Assembly (NCBI GenBank): GCA_964586315.1
Contig: CAZPHE010000031.1
Span: forward strand, 1 to 24,351
Source of the DNA: CAZEER01 sp964586315
GTDB lineage: Bacteria > Fidelibacterota > Marinisomatia > Marinisomatales > UBA1611
Direction: 5' to 3'
Length of the DNA stretch: 24,351 bases
Shown here: piece after piece, positions 7,552 to 16,413 of the stretch
Numbering within the stretch: position 1 is the first letter of the stretch
How the letters are laid out: each line of letters starts with the position of its first letter
Translations under genes and position numbers: made by a program
The notes under the pieces: generated by a model
Told to the model about the DNA's origin: nothing
The model's database searches: none
The model's input: the letters and a program-made list of their open reading frames with translations, nothing else

Positions 7552-8377
7552 GATTTTATCAACTTTATTTTTCTTATTGTCGGTAGGCATTGGTCAACCG
7601 AGATTTGATATTGCAGAATATCGACCTTTCCCAGAAAATTTATCTATTCTAAATTTAGAGCCAACACAATTAAGTTGGTCCATTGGAAATAAGTTTCTTT
7701 TATTAGATCAAAATAATGCTGAACTATTTGAATTAGGACCTTTCAGTGATTTCTATTTTTCTGGAGGGATGGGTAGAAGGAATTCCAAATATGGTGAACT
7801 TGTTTGGATGGGTGTATCTCCAATGGGTATTCAAATAGTTGACCGATTAGAAAATGAAATTATTCATCTTGATTTTAGGTTAAATCCTATTCAGACAATT
7901 TCATTAAATCAACGTATTTTTCCTGAAATAGTCGCTTTAGATCCCTGGGGTAGATTATTTATTTATTCTCGTACGTATAATGGTATCTTTATTTTCGAAA
8001 GATCAAATATAGATAAAATGCCATTTATTGATTTTTCTAAAGAATATTTATCCAACTATTGTATTTTGGATATGACTATTAATGAAGATGGTGAATTAGG
8101 TATTTTAAGCTGTGATGGTATTTTACATATGTATAGTCAGAATGGAAAAAAACAACTGTCGATTCCACTTGTGCTTAGCGAGCCAGAATTTTTAGTTTCA
8201 TTAAGAGATGATTGGTTAGTATTCAATAAATCTGGGGAATGTAGATCTATTAATTTTCTAAATTTGATGTCTATCCCTGGGTCAAGTGTCCCCATCCAAG
8301 ATGTTGCATCAATGAATAAATCTGTAGCAATACTATCCAAGGACCATATATTGATATTAAATGTCAAATACGATTAG
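7526..8377 (+). CDS. Secreted beta-propeller-like protein, unknown function
   Basis: About 283 aa. The frame is open to another TTG at 7496, but the TTG at 7526 is preferred because it gives a canonical signal peptide: MRKKLIPNK, then the hydrophobic LSTLFFLLSVG, then polar sequence. The start lies inside the end of lgt and lacks a clear Shine-Dalgarno motif, so it may depend on coupling. The mature part has repeated four-strand-like units with turn residues, for example FLLLDQNNAELFEL (57-70), LDPWGRLFIYSRTYNGIFIF (138-157) and INEDGELGILSCDGILHMY (185-203). These suggest an NHL/6-bladed propeller. No catalytic motif is seen. Propellers of this sort bind partners in the periplasm. It overlaps the next gene by 17 bases. 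Confidence 0.7.
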   Translation: MRKKLIPNKILSTLFFLLSVGIGQPRFDIAEYRPFPENLSILNLEPTQLSWSIGNKFLLLDQNNAELFELGPFSDFYFSGGMGRRNSKYGELVWMGVSPMGIQIVDRLENEIIHLDFRLNPIQTISLNQRIFPEIVALDPWGRLFIYSRTYNGIFIFERSNIDKMPFIDFSKEYLSNYCILDMTINEDGELGILSCDGILHMYSQNGKKQLSIPLVLSEPEFLVSLRDDWLVFNKSGECRSINFLNLMSIPGSSVPIQDVASMNKSVAILSKDHILILNVKYD

Positions 8378-11300
8378 GCTATTTTCCACATTAATTATAT
8401 TTTTTTACTTTAAATCGTATTCTCAGATTTCTAGTACGATTGATACTATAGATTATAATAAAATAAAATATATTCAATTAAATAAAAAATTTATTATTGG
8501 ATCATCTCTAAATATTAAAGGAGATGGTAAGAAAATAATACCTAAAAAAATATATCCAATTGAAGGTAAAATTGTTTTATCAGATTCTATAAATGTCAAA
8601 AATTTAATAATAACATATGATTTTTTACCCAATGGTTTACCAGTTATTGTAGGTCCTCCATGGAAAACTTTACCAAAAATTTATTCTACTAAAAATAATA
8701 ATAAAGGAATTCCAAATATCATTCAAAGTAATAATAAAACTTTAAATATTGAACCAACAGGTAGTTTTTTCAGACAAATATCAATCTCTCCTATGGGCGG
8801 ATCAGATTTTACTGGCGGTATGCAAATGCAGATTAATGGGAAATTATCAAATTCAATAATGGTAAATGGAGTATTAACTGATCAAGATTTACCATTTCAA
8901 CCTGATGGTACAACACGAGAATTAGATGATTTAGATAAAGTTTATTTACAAGTAGTACATCCTAAATTCACGTTTGACGCAGGTGATATCATTTATAAAT
9001 ATATTGATCAATATAATAATATAAATAGAAAACTAGAAGGTATAAATAATACCTTTAACTATGGTGCATTTTCAGGGTCATCAGTTTATGCGACTTCAAA
9101 AGGTCAATATCAAACTTTTGAAATGAAAGGACGCGATGGGGATCAAGGTCCTTATAAGTTAATAGGTAAGGATGGTATGCGTGATATTTTTGTTTTATCA
9201 GGCACTGAAAAAGTTTGGGTTAACGGGAATAGATTGATGCGTGGAGATAATTATGATTATACAATTGATTATTCTAGAGGGGAAATCAACTTTACTCCAA
9301 GAATATTGATTGATTTTGATACAGATTTACTTTTTGAATATCAATATTCTGATTTTGAATATCAAAAGGAATTTATTGGAGGAAATATAAGAAATAAAAT
9401 TGGTTCATTTGGATCAATTACCATGGGACTGTTTAATGAAAGTGATAAGTATAAAGAAGATGAATTTGATATCAAAATTTTAGATTCATTGAAAAATATT
9501 TCTAATGGATCCATAAAACTTAGTACTGCGATTCTAGATACAGTTGGGGAATATATACTTGAGGGTGAAGTATTTATTTATAATACATTAGAATATGGTC
9601 AAGATGTAACTCGATATAATGTGACATTTCAGTTTGATCCAGAGGGTGCCTATCAGAGAAAAATTTCTGATTTAGGGCGAATTTATTATAAATATATTCC
9701 TGAATCAGAGAGGAATAGCCTTTTTGATTTATATAGCCCATTTAGAATAGTGAATACTCCAAAATCTCGACAATTATTATTTTTAGGTGGTGAGTATAAA
9801 CTAAATGAAAATATTTCTATCAATGGAAAATTATTAGGGACAAAAAATCAATTAAATATTTTAAATGATATGAGTTCACTTGATGGAGCATCATATATAG
9901 TTGATACTAGAATAGATAGTTTAGATTTTAAGTTATTGAAAATTAATTTATCATTTAAAGATTGGAAGCGGAATAGAAATTATTTTCCATTTGGAAGGGA
10001 GAATGATATTCTCAACACTAGATTATGGAACTTAGATTCAACAATTATTAATGATTCTAGGGAAACTATTTTTCAAACAGATTTAATTATTAATCATTTT
10101 GGACAATCAAATATCGAACTAGCTAAATTGATAATTGGAAATCAGTTTACCCGAACAAGACTAAAGTATTTACAAAAATTTTCTAGACATAATTTTAAAA
10201 ATTCATTTTTTCAATATACATCTGTAAAAAATGGTCAATCAATTTTTAATAGATCAAATGTCAAATTAGAATATAATGCCCAAAAATATTCTCCATTTAT
10301 TTCTTATTTAAATGAAGAAAATTCTTTTTTAAATAGATTCAATAAAGCGGGTATCGGGATAAATATTGATAGAAGAAAAGTCAAATTAAAGACAGGAATT
10401 GATTATCGAAATGATCAATCTTATTCTCATGAAAATTTTTGGATAAATGATATTAATGATGTTGTTGGTTATACTAGTTATATCATAAATAATGGGAATG
10501 GATGGAAGCAAAATATTATATATAAAAAACGTATTAAAAGTGTTTTAGAAAAACAATTGTTTAATTACTCTTTATTGGATTTTGGCATTGTTTATAAAAA
10601 TATGGGTAAGCCAATGTTTTTAGATATAAGAGCAAAAAAGGAAGAATCATTTTCTGAAAAGCGTGCCATTGTCTATGATTCTGTGGGTTCCGGTTTAGGT
10701 CAGTATCGTTATGATTCGGTATTTAATACTTACGTCTTTGACCCCAATGGATCATATGTATCTTATACTATTTTGACTGGAGAAAGAGAATCAAACACTA
10801 TTTTGCAAGGTTCACAAAAATTCAGTATAGATTTTTCAAAAATTTTCAAATCCTCAAATTTAATAATTCGAGGAAATTCAAGGCAGGAATACCGTGGAAA
10901 AGGATCAATCTTTTCAACTTTAATGGGAATTGATATTTATAATAATCAATCATCAGAAATAAATCTATTTTCAAGACTAGAAGCGATGTTTTATAATTCT
11001 AGGCATTTTTTTTTATGGATTGAAAACCAACAATTATTAGATGGGTACGACCCAAGAGGAAATGATTTGAGAATACATAAGCAAGTTGGCATAAATATTG
11101 ATCAAGGAATATCTAATTATTTAACAGTGCAAAATAGAATTACAATCAATAAAAGATATATTACTTCTACTGTATCTATATTAAGAAATCGTAATATGGT
11201 AGGATTCTGGAATGATTTTAAATTTAAAGTAAAACCTAACAATTTTATGGATATTAACCTTGGTATCTTAGGCGGTATCGAAAAAGGGGAACAATTAGAA

Positions 11301-11597
11301 ACTCCATTTTTTGCATCATCTTATGGTATTAACTGTTTGGGCAATTTATTTTTTAAAAAAACAGGGCGTTTGCAATTAGAAACCATCATTGTTCAGACTC
11401 AAGAAAATAACAATTCAAAATTTTTGCCACCCGAAGCATTGAATGGATATCCAGTTGGTATGAGTTTTAGAACTAATGCTCAATTACAATATTTTATTAA
11501 TAATGCTCTTTCTATTATTTTTAATCTTAATACCATAAATGATGATAGGTATAATAAATTTTTCAATCTAAAGGGTGAGGTTCGTGCACATTTTTAG
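8361..11597 (+). CDS. Large outer-membrane beta-barrel protein, SprA-like motif
   Basis: A 1078-aa exported protein that I cannot name. An N-terminal signal peptide (MSNTIRLFSTLIIFFYFKSY) is followed by a ~130-residue periplasmic-looking region. A segment at 130-340 follows, with EKVWVNGNRLMRGDNYDYTI at 283-302 running into DYSRGEINFT to residue 312. This 'V-x-G..L..G.DY.IDY..GxI.F' pattern resembles, from memory, a repeated motif in SprA, the type IX secretion translocon of Bacteroidetes. From about 340 to the end the chain is alternating polar/hydrophobic strands and stops in a terminal Phe (GEVRAHF), as outer-membrane barrels do. It is less than half the length of SprA (~2400 aa). It overlaps the propeller gene before it and the Omp85 gene after it. 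The barrel call is strong; the SprA link is inference. Confidence 0.72.
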   Translation: MSNTIRLFSTLIIFFYFKSYSQISSTIDTIDYNKIKYIQLNKKFIIGSSLNIKGDGKKIIPKKIYPIEGKIVLSDSINVKNLIITYDFLPNGLPVIVGPPWKTLPKIYSTKNNNKGIPNIIQSNNKTLNIEPTGSFFRQISISPMGGSDFTGGMQMQINGKLSNSIMVNGVLTDQDLPFQPDGTTRELDDLDKVYLQVVHPKFTFDAGDIIYKYIDQYNNINRKLEGINNTFNYGAFSGSSVYATSKGQYQTFEMKGRDGDQGPYKLIGKDGMRDIFVLSGTEKVWVNGNRLMRGDNYDYTIDYSRGEINFTPRILIDFDTDLLFEYQYSDFEYQKEFIGGNIRNKIGSFGSITMGLFNESDKYKEDEFDIKILDSLKNISNGSIKLSTAILDTVGEYILEGEVFIYNTLEYGQDVTRYNVTFQFDPEGAYQRKISDLGRIYYKYIPESERNSLFDLYSPFRIVNTPKSRQLLFLGGEYKLNENISINGKLLGTKNQLNILNDMSSLDGASYIVDTRIDSLDFKLLKINLSFKDWKRNRNYFPFGRENDILNTRLWNLDSTIINDSRETIFQTDLIINHFGQSNIELAKLIIGNQFTRTRLKYLQKFSRHNFKNSFFQYTSVKNGQSIFNRSNVKLEYNAQKYSPFISYLNEENSFLNRFNKAGIGINIDRRKVKLKTGIDYRNDQSYSHENFWINDINDVVGYTSYIINNGNGWKQNIIYKKRIKSVLEKQLFNYSLLDFGIVYKNMGKPMFLDIRAKKEESFSEKRAIVYDSVGSGLGQYRYDSVFNTYVFDPNGSYVSYTILTGERESNTILQGSQKFSIDFSKIFKSSNLIIRGNSRQEYRGKGSIFSTLMGIDIYNNQSSEINLFSRLEAMFYNSRHFFLWIENQQLLDGYDPRGNDLRIHKQVGINIDQGISNYLTVQNRITINKRYITSTVSILRNRNMVGFWNDFKFKVKPNNFMDINLGILGGIEKGEQLETPFFASSYGINCLGNLFFKKTGRLQLETIIVQTQENNNSKFLPPEALNGYPVGMSFRTNAQLQYFINNALSIIFNLNTINDDRYNKFFNLKGEVRAHF
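11571..11580 (+). promoter_or_regulatory. AAGGG/GAGG sites near the two GTG starts of the Omp85 gene
   Basis: AAGGG (11571-11575) lies 8 bases before GTG 11584, and GAGG (11577-11580) lies 3 bases before it. No such motif precedes GTG 11575. Base pairing therefore favours 11584. The longer start at 11575 gives the signal peptide an Arg. The choice is unresolved. Confidence 0.4.
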
Positions 11598-12915
11598 TTT
11601 TTTTATTTTTTCATTTGTATTCATTTTTGCGCAAAAGAAACTAGTTTATATAAAATCTTTGGATGATATCTTAATTAAAGATACCCTTAATTTAGTATTG
11701 AAAAATCAATCAAAATTATCTTTATCATATCAATTACAATCATTTAATCTTGATTCTAATTACACCGTTTATAAACCTATAAATAAATTAAAAACTATAG
11801 ACTCTTTATTTTTCAATGAGGATATTGATTTAGATAAAAATGTTATTAAGCAAATTTTTAAACCTTATATGAATACACCTATTGGATATGAATTTTCAAT
11901 AATTGGTAGACAGTTAATGTCTCGTTATTATTTTATAACAAAAGAGCCAGAATATAGTTTAGGGATAATTAATGGGGATATTTTGGGAGCTATGCTAAAA
12001 TTTAATCCTCATTTTGAAAGCTCATTTTCAGGTATTTTTGGTATGAGTAGATTGAATACAAGTTTAGATTTTATTGGAGAATTAAACTTGCATTTAGAAA
12101 ACTTTACAAATAGTGCTGAAAAATTTGACTTGTTCTGGCAAAGGACAGATACCCTTTCTCAAATTATTAAAATAGGCACCTTTTTACCTCACCCATTTAA
12201 TTGGAATATGGGAGTAGATTTTAAATATCATCATGAATTATTTAGTGGATTATATACATTAATGGAAAATAGGTTAATGCTACATACTTTTATCCCAATA
12301 TTAAAGAGTTTTAAAATAGGTTTTATAAGAGGACGAACTATACCAACAAAATCAGGAATAAATAATGGATATGAAAAATTAAAGTTTAATGCTTTCTCAA
12401 TTGTATCTAGTACGGATAGTAGAAATGACAGATTGTTTCCATCAAATGGTAGTTCTATTCATTCAAATGTAGATGGAGGTTTAGAAGGACAGATGGTTTA
12501 TGTAAAAAGTCAATTGGAGTTGCAGTCATTTTATCCTATCTCCAATTATACAAACATTAAATTTAAATGGATTGGGAAAGGTATTTATTACCATAATTCA
12601 TTTGTCCCAAAGAGTAGGTATATTTGGTTTGGTGGTACATCAACGTTAAGAGGTTATGAAGAACAAACCTTTTTATCTACTCAATATCAAATTTATTCAA
12701 TAGAATTATTATATAGACCAGTATTATCTTTACAAACAAAATTTTTTGTTGATCTAGGTACTAAATATTTAAATTTTTTTGAAAAAAATATGATTGGGTT
12801 TGGAATAGGATTAAATCAAATCAATGAGAATTCTATAATTAGATTAGAATATGCAATTTCAAATACCGCTATTTCTGATGGGAAAATCCATATTAAATGG
12901 ATTTCTCGTATATAG
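11575..12915 (+). CDS. Omp85-superfamily outer-membrane barrel protein
   Basis: Member of the bacterial surface antigen (BamA/TamA) superfamily that inserts or moves proteins at the outer membrane. Of 446 aa, residues 1-19 are a signal peptide. Residues ~25-130 could hold one weak POTRA-like domain. The barrel from ~135 to the end carries DSRNDRLFPSNGS (281-293), a classic pre-barrel/early-strand motif, and GGTSTLRGY (353-361), the L6-loop equivalent of VRGF. FVDLGTKY and the final strand HIKWISRI follow. The periplasmic part is much shorter than in BamA, so this is probably an accessory paralog and not the essential BamA. A GTG start is used at 11575 or 11584, overlapping the preceding barrel gene. 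Confidence 0.82.
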   Translation: MRFVHIFSFFIFSFVFIFAQKKLVYIKSLDDILIKDTLNLVLKNQSKLSLSYQLQSFNLDSNYTVYKPINKLKTIDSLFFNEDIDLDKNVIKQIFKPYMNTPIGYEFSIIGRQLMSRYYFITKEPEYSLGIINGDILGAMLKFNPHFESSFSGIFGMSRLNTSLDFIGELNLHLENFTNSAEKFDLFWQRTDTLSQIIKIGTFLPHPFNWNMGVDFKYHHELFSGLYTLMENRLMLHTFIPILKSFKIGFIRGRTIPTKSGINNGYEKLKFNAFSIVSSTDSRNDRLFPSNGSSIHSNVDGGLEGQMVYVKSQLELQSFYPISNYTNIKFKWIGKGIYYHNSFVPKSRYIWFGGTSTLRGYEEQTFLSTQYQIYSIELLYRPVLSLQTKFFVDLGTKYLNFFEKNMIGFGIGLNQINENSIIRLEYAISNTAISDGKIHIKWISRI

Positions 12916-12946
12916 AACATGAAAAATTATATAAATTGACTCTATT

Positions 12947-13969
12947 ATGATTTTTAAAATGAAACAGTTAAAATTTTCAATAATTATATTGATAATTTTT
13001 TATAATACTGGATGTGATACTAAACGGGAAGCTCTAGGTGCAGATAATGAAATTAGAATAATTTGTTCAGAATTGGATAAAGAAAATATCCATAAATATT
13101 TATCAGCTATATTTATAGATACAATTTTCACTCCAGAACCAGAGCCATACTATTATTTAAAATTTTCAACTCCCGAAAATTATAATAAATTAAAATCACA
13201 GGCTCAGGTGATTGTTGCAGCCTTAGATAGGGATAGAAATAATTCGGGTTATCAATTAGTAAAAAGAATACTTAGTCCAGAGCAATTTGAAGAAACCGAA
13301 AAGAAGAATCCTATACTATTAGCTAAAGATGTAAATGCAAAAAAACAATTATTTATGGTCATTAATGCAAATTCATTTGAACAGTTAATGTATACAGTAG
13401 AAAAAAATAGAGAGCATATTAGAAAACAATTTCATGATCAATTCATAGATAGGCAAAGTCGCTTTATATTTGGTGAAGATAGGAACAAGAAACTTGAAGA
13501 TAGTTTGAATAGAGAATTTGGTTGGTCATTGAAAATACCTTGGGGATGGGAAGTAATAAAAAAATTGCCAGATTCAAATTTTGTATGGTTTGGTAAAGAA
13601 ATGCCATTCCAATGGATTGGAATAAGTTGGTTAGAAGGAAATATAATTGAAGATGATTTATCGGTTGGAGAATATTTATGGTCGTGGCCTAAGAAAAATT
13701 ATCATTATATTCAGTTTAATAATTACAAATTTGAACTTGATAAATCTAATTATAAAAATTATCCCTCTTGGAGAGCAACAGGTATTTGGGAAACAATCGA
13801 TCCCCAACAATCCAAAGGTGGCCCATTTCGTTCTTACTTATTTTATGATCCAAAACAAGATGTCAGTTATCATGTAAATTATTTAATTCATCATCCAGGG
13901 CATGATAAATCGATATTTATGAGGCAACTTGACCTTATTGTTAAATCATTTAAAATACATAATACATGA
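12947..13969 (+). CDS. DUF4837-like lipoprotein
   Basis: A 340-aa predicted lipoprotein. The N-terminus MIFKMKQLKFSIIILIIFYN leads into a lipobox-like NTGC with Cys23 as lipid anchor. Met5 (12959) is an equally possible start. The body resembles the DUF4837 family of Bacteroidetes: an N-terminal segment with a 'P.PEPYYYLKF' element, a central stretch about resisting 'RNII'-type values (VIVAALDRDRNN), and a C-terminal half with WGWEVIKK, ISWLEG and WRATGIWE. The family assignment is from memory. The function of DUF4837 is not known. It follows the Omp85 gene after 31 bases and overlaps the glycan operon by ATGA, so it links the two modules. Lgt in this window could mature it. Confidence 0.7.
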   Translation: MIFKMKQLKFSIIILIIFYNTGCDTKREALGADNEIRIICSELDKENIHKYLSAIFIDTIFTPEPEPYYYLKFSTPENYNKLKSQAQVIVAALDRDRNNSGYQLVKRILSPEQFEETEKKNPILLAKDVNAKKQLFMVINANSFEQLMYTVEKNREHIRKQFHDQFIDRQSRFIFGEDRNKKLEDSLNREFGWSLKIPWGWEVIKKLPDSNFVWFGKEMPFQWIGISWLEGNIIEDDLSVGEYLWSWPKKNYHYIQFNNYKFELDKSNYKNYPSWRATGIWETIDPQQSKGGPFRSYLFYDPKQDVSYHVNYLIHHPGHDKSIFMRQLDLIVKSFKIHNT

Positions 13970-14823
13970 AAATTTTAATAACAGGAGCTTTTGGCCAATT
14001 AGGTATGGCTCTATCTAAAACTCTATCAGATAAGTATGAACTAATTAGAACTGGAAAAAATATTCCTACGAACCAAACTGGTCTGGAATTGAATATTCAG
14101 AATAAATTTCATTTAAGAGAAATAATTAGTTTAATGAATCCTGATTTAATTATTAACTTGGCTGCAATGACAGATGTAGATGCTTGTGAATCAAATCCTT
14201 ACCTTGCAAAAGAGATAAATATAGGTGGAATAATAAACCTTTGTGAAATTTATAAAGGAAAGATCATTCAAATTTCAACTGATTATGTTTTTGATGGTAA
14301 AGATGGACCATATAAAGAAAATGATGATGTATGTCCAATATCAGTATATGGTGAAACAAAACTGGCAGCGGAACGTATATTATTAGATAATGATCAAAAT
14401 AATTTAATAATTAGGGGAAATGTACTCTATGATTATACACCATTTACAAATGCGAGTTTTCTTAATTGGGTAATTTTATCTCTAAAAAATAATAAAGAAA
14501 TAAAAGTTGTAAATGATCAAATAAATAATCCAACTTGGACAACATCGATGGCAGATATAATTAATCTATGTATTTTAAAAGAATTAAAGGGAATATATCA
14601 CTGGGGAGATGCAGACTTCTTAAGTCGTTTTGATTTTGCAGTTAAAATAGCAAAAAAATATTCCTTAAAATTGGATCTTATTCATCCCATTTCAACCCAA
14701 GAATTAATGCAGAATGCTAGAAGGCCTTTAAAATCGGGGTTGATTAGTGATAAGATTGTCCGAGATTTAAATGTCGTTCCTCCAACCATTGACGAATGTT
14801 TAAATATGATTTTGAATAAATGA
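13966..14823 (+). CDS. RmlD-like dTDP-4-dehydrorhamnose reductase family protein
   Basis: Short-chain dehydrogenase-type NAD(P)H enzyme of the RmlD family (last step of dTDP-L-rhamnose synthesis). The 285 residues show the nucleotide-binding glycine motif GAFGQLG (7-13), Asp69 in the AAMTDVDACE segment, STDYVFDG (104-111), and the catalytic pair Tyr128/Lys132 in YGETK. ARRPLKSGL near the end is typical of the family. rmlA, rmlB and rmlC are not in the window, so the product could be another deoxysugar nucleotide or the partner genes may lie elsewhere. Its start overlaps the lipoprotein stop by ATGA and its stop overlaps the next start in the same way. rfbD is a likely symbol but not certain. 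Confidence 0.8.
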   Translation: MKILITGAFGQLGMALSKTLSDKYELIRTGKNIPTNQTGLELNIQNKFHLREIISLMNPDLIINLAAMTDVDACESNPYLAKEINIGGIINLCEIYKGKIIQISTDYVFDGKDGPYKENDDVCPISVYGETKLAAERILLDNDQNNLIIRGNVLYDYTPFTNASFLNWVILSLKNNKEIKVVNDQINNPTWTTSMADIINLCILKELKGIYHWGDADFLSRFDFAVKIAKKYSLKLDLIHPISTQELMQNARRPLKSGLISDKIVRDLNVVPPTIDECLNMILNK

Positions 14824-15542
14824 GAACAATGAAAACTTTAATAATAACACCAACATATAATGAGAAAAAAAACATTGAAAAGCTTGTTGAAAAACTTTTT
14901 AGCATAAATCCAGATTTTCATATTCTAATTATTGATGATAATTCACCAGATCATACTGCAAAAATAATAAAAGATTTACAAATTTTTTATCCGAATCTCC
15001 ATTTGAAACAGCGATCTCATAAGGCTGGGTTAGGTACAGCTTATATATATGGATTTAATTGGGCTATTGAGCAAGATTATAAGTATGTGGTACAAATGGA
15101 TGCTGATTTATCCCATGACCCCAAGGATGTTCCTAAACTTATAAGTCAATTAAAAAAATATGATTTGATAATAGGAAGTAGATATATTAATGGAGTGAGT
15201 GTAGTGAATTGGCCAATTCGAAGGCTCTTATTAAGTTATTGTGCTAATATTTATTCACGTGTTATTACAGGAATGCCTATTAATGATAGTACAGGAGGAT
15301 TTAAAGCTTGGCGTATTTCATTATTAAAAAAAATTGAACTTCCAAAAGTAAAGTCTCAAGGATATTCTTTTCAAATTGAAATGAATTTCCGTGCATGGAG
15401 ACTAACTGATAAAATTAAAGAAATGTCAATTATTTTTGCTGACCGCACCATTGGACAATCTAAAATGTCAAAGAGTATTATGTACGAAGCCATATGGATG
15501 GTTTGGCGTTTACGCATTTGGAAAATATTTAGTTGGATATAA
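14820..15542 (+). CDS. Polyprenol-phosphate mannosyl/glycosyltransferase (DPM1-like GT2)
   Basis: Family 2 glycosyltransferase that makes a polyprenyl-phosphate sugar, used as a donor for glycan or protein glycosylation. In 240 aa it has TYNE (12-15), IDDNSPD (38-44), the metal-binding DADLSHDP (94-101), GSRY (119-122), DSTGGFKAWR and GYSFQIEM, all characteristic of DPM1/Ppm1-type enzymes. There are no C-terminal membrane segments, so it is the soluble single-domain form that works at the inner face of the membrane. ATG codons at 14820 and 14829 are both possible. The second matches the usual family start (MKTLIITPTYNE). It overlaps the upstream gene by ATGA, and the next gene begins 7 bases after it. 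Confidence 0.85.
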   Translation: MRTMKTLIITPTYNEKKNIEKLVEKLFSINPDFHILIIDDNSPDHTAKIIKDLQIFYPNLHLKQRSHKAGLGTAYIYGFNWAIEQDYKYVVQMDADLSHDPKDVPKLISQLKKYDLIIGSRYINGVSVVNWPIRRLLLSYCANIYSRVITGMPINDSTGGFKAWRISLLKKIELPKVKSQGYSFQIEMNFRAWRLTDKIKEMSIIFADRTIGQSKMSKSIMYEAIWMVWRLRIWKIFSWI

Positions 15543-15549
15543 GTAATTT

Positions 15550-16413
15550 ATGGACGTATCAGTCTGTATTGTGAATCTAAATGCTAAAAAGCATTTGGAT
15601 AAATGTATTAAAACAATACCCAAAGCTATTGGCCTATATGAATACGAAATTATCGTTGTAGATAATAATTCTAAAGATGGATCAAGAAATTTCATTAAAA
15701 AGAATTTCCCTTTGGTTTCTTTGTTAGTCAATTATTATAATGATGGTTATACGCGGGCAATTAATAAAGCATTAAAAAAAAGTCTTGGAAATTATAAGGT
15801 GGTTCTTAACCCAGATACTATTTTAATGCCAAATTCAATTGGCTTACTAATAAAATTTTTAAAAGAAAATGATAGTATAGGAATAGTTGGACCAAAGGTG
15901 ATAAATAATGATGGTTCATTTCAACCCTCTTGTAAAAGGGGTATTGCTCGCCCATATGCAGTATTTTCATATTTTTTTGGTCTATCAAAACTCTTTCCCA
16001 AGAATAGAAAATTTGCAGAATATCATCTAAGCTATCTTGATCATAATGAGATTAATGAAGTTAATGGAGTCTCAGGTTCTTGCATGGTTTTTCGAGAAAA
16101 TGTAATTAATGATATTGGATTTTTTGATGAGCAATATTTTGCTTACCAAGAAGATTCGGATTTTTGTTTAAGGGCGCAAGAAAATGGTTGGAAAATTTAT
16201 TATAATCCTAATTCTATTATTAAGCATTTAGGTGGACAGGGTGGGGCTAATTCAGTACCATTTAAAGCAATTTTTGAATGGCATAACTCATACTATAAAT
16301 ATTACTTCAAACATTTTTCAAATGATTATTCAATCTTATTTAATATCTTTTATTCGATTATAATGTTTGTGAAATTAATATTTTCAATAATATTTCAATT
16401 TATAAAAAGATGA
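15550..16413 (+). CDS. Family 2 glycosyltransferase, rhamnosyltransferase-like
   Basis: Cytoplasmic-face glycosyltransferase of GT-A fold, probably adding a sugar to a polyprenyl-linked glycan. The 287 residues include VDNNSKDGS (37-45), NPDT (87-90) in place of the usual DxD metal site, as is usual in WbbL/rhamnosyltransferase-type members, and the GFFDEQYFAYQEDSDFCLRA segment with the acceptor/base acids. A hydrophobic tail (about 262-285) and a terminal Lys-Arg suggest membrane anchoring. The RmlD-like gene two positions upstream fits a rhamnose donor, but the sugar is inference. Its ATGA end overlaps the WecA-like gene. Confidence 0.83.
   Translation: MDVSVCIVNLNAKKHLDKCIKTIPKAIGLYEYEIIVVDNNSKDGSRNFIKKNFPLVSLLVNYYNDGYTRAINKALKKSLGNYKVVLNPDTILMPNSIGLLIKFLKENDSIGIVGPKVINNDGSFQPSCKRGIARPYAVFSYFFGLSKLFPKNRKFAEYHLSYLDHNEINEVNGVSGSCMVFRENVINDIGFFDEQYFAYQEDSDFCLRAQENGWKIYYNPNSIIKHLGGQGGANSVPFKAIFEWHNSYYKYYFKHFSNDYSILFNIFYSIIMFVKLIFSIIFQFIKR

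Noticed and set aside
8361..11597. Calling this gene sprA and the locus a type IX secretion system
   Set aside because: The protein is less than half the length of SprA, and no other T9SS genes (PorV, GldKLMN, PorU) or T9SS C-terminal sorting domains are in the window.
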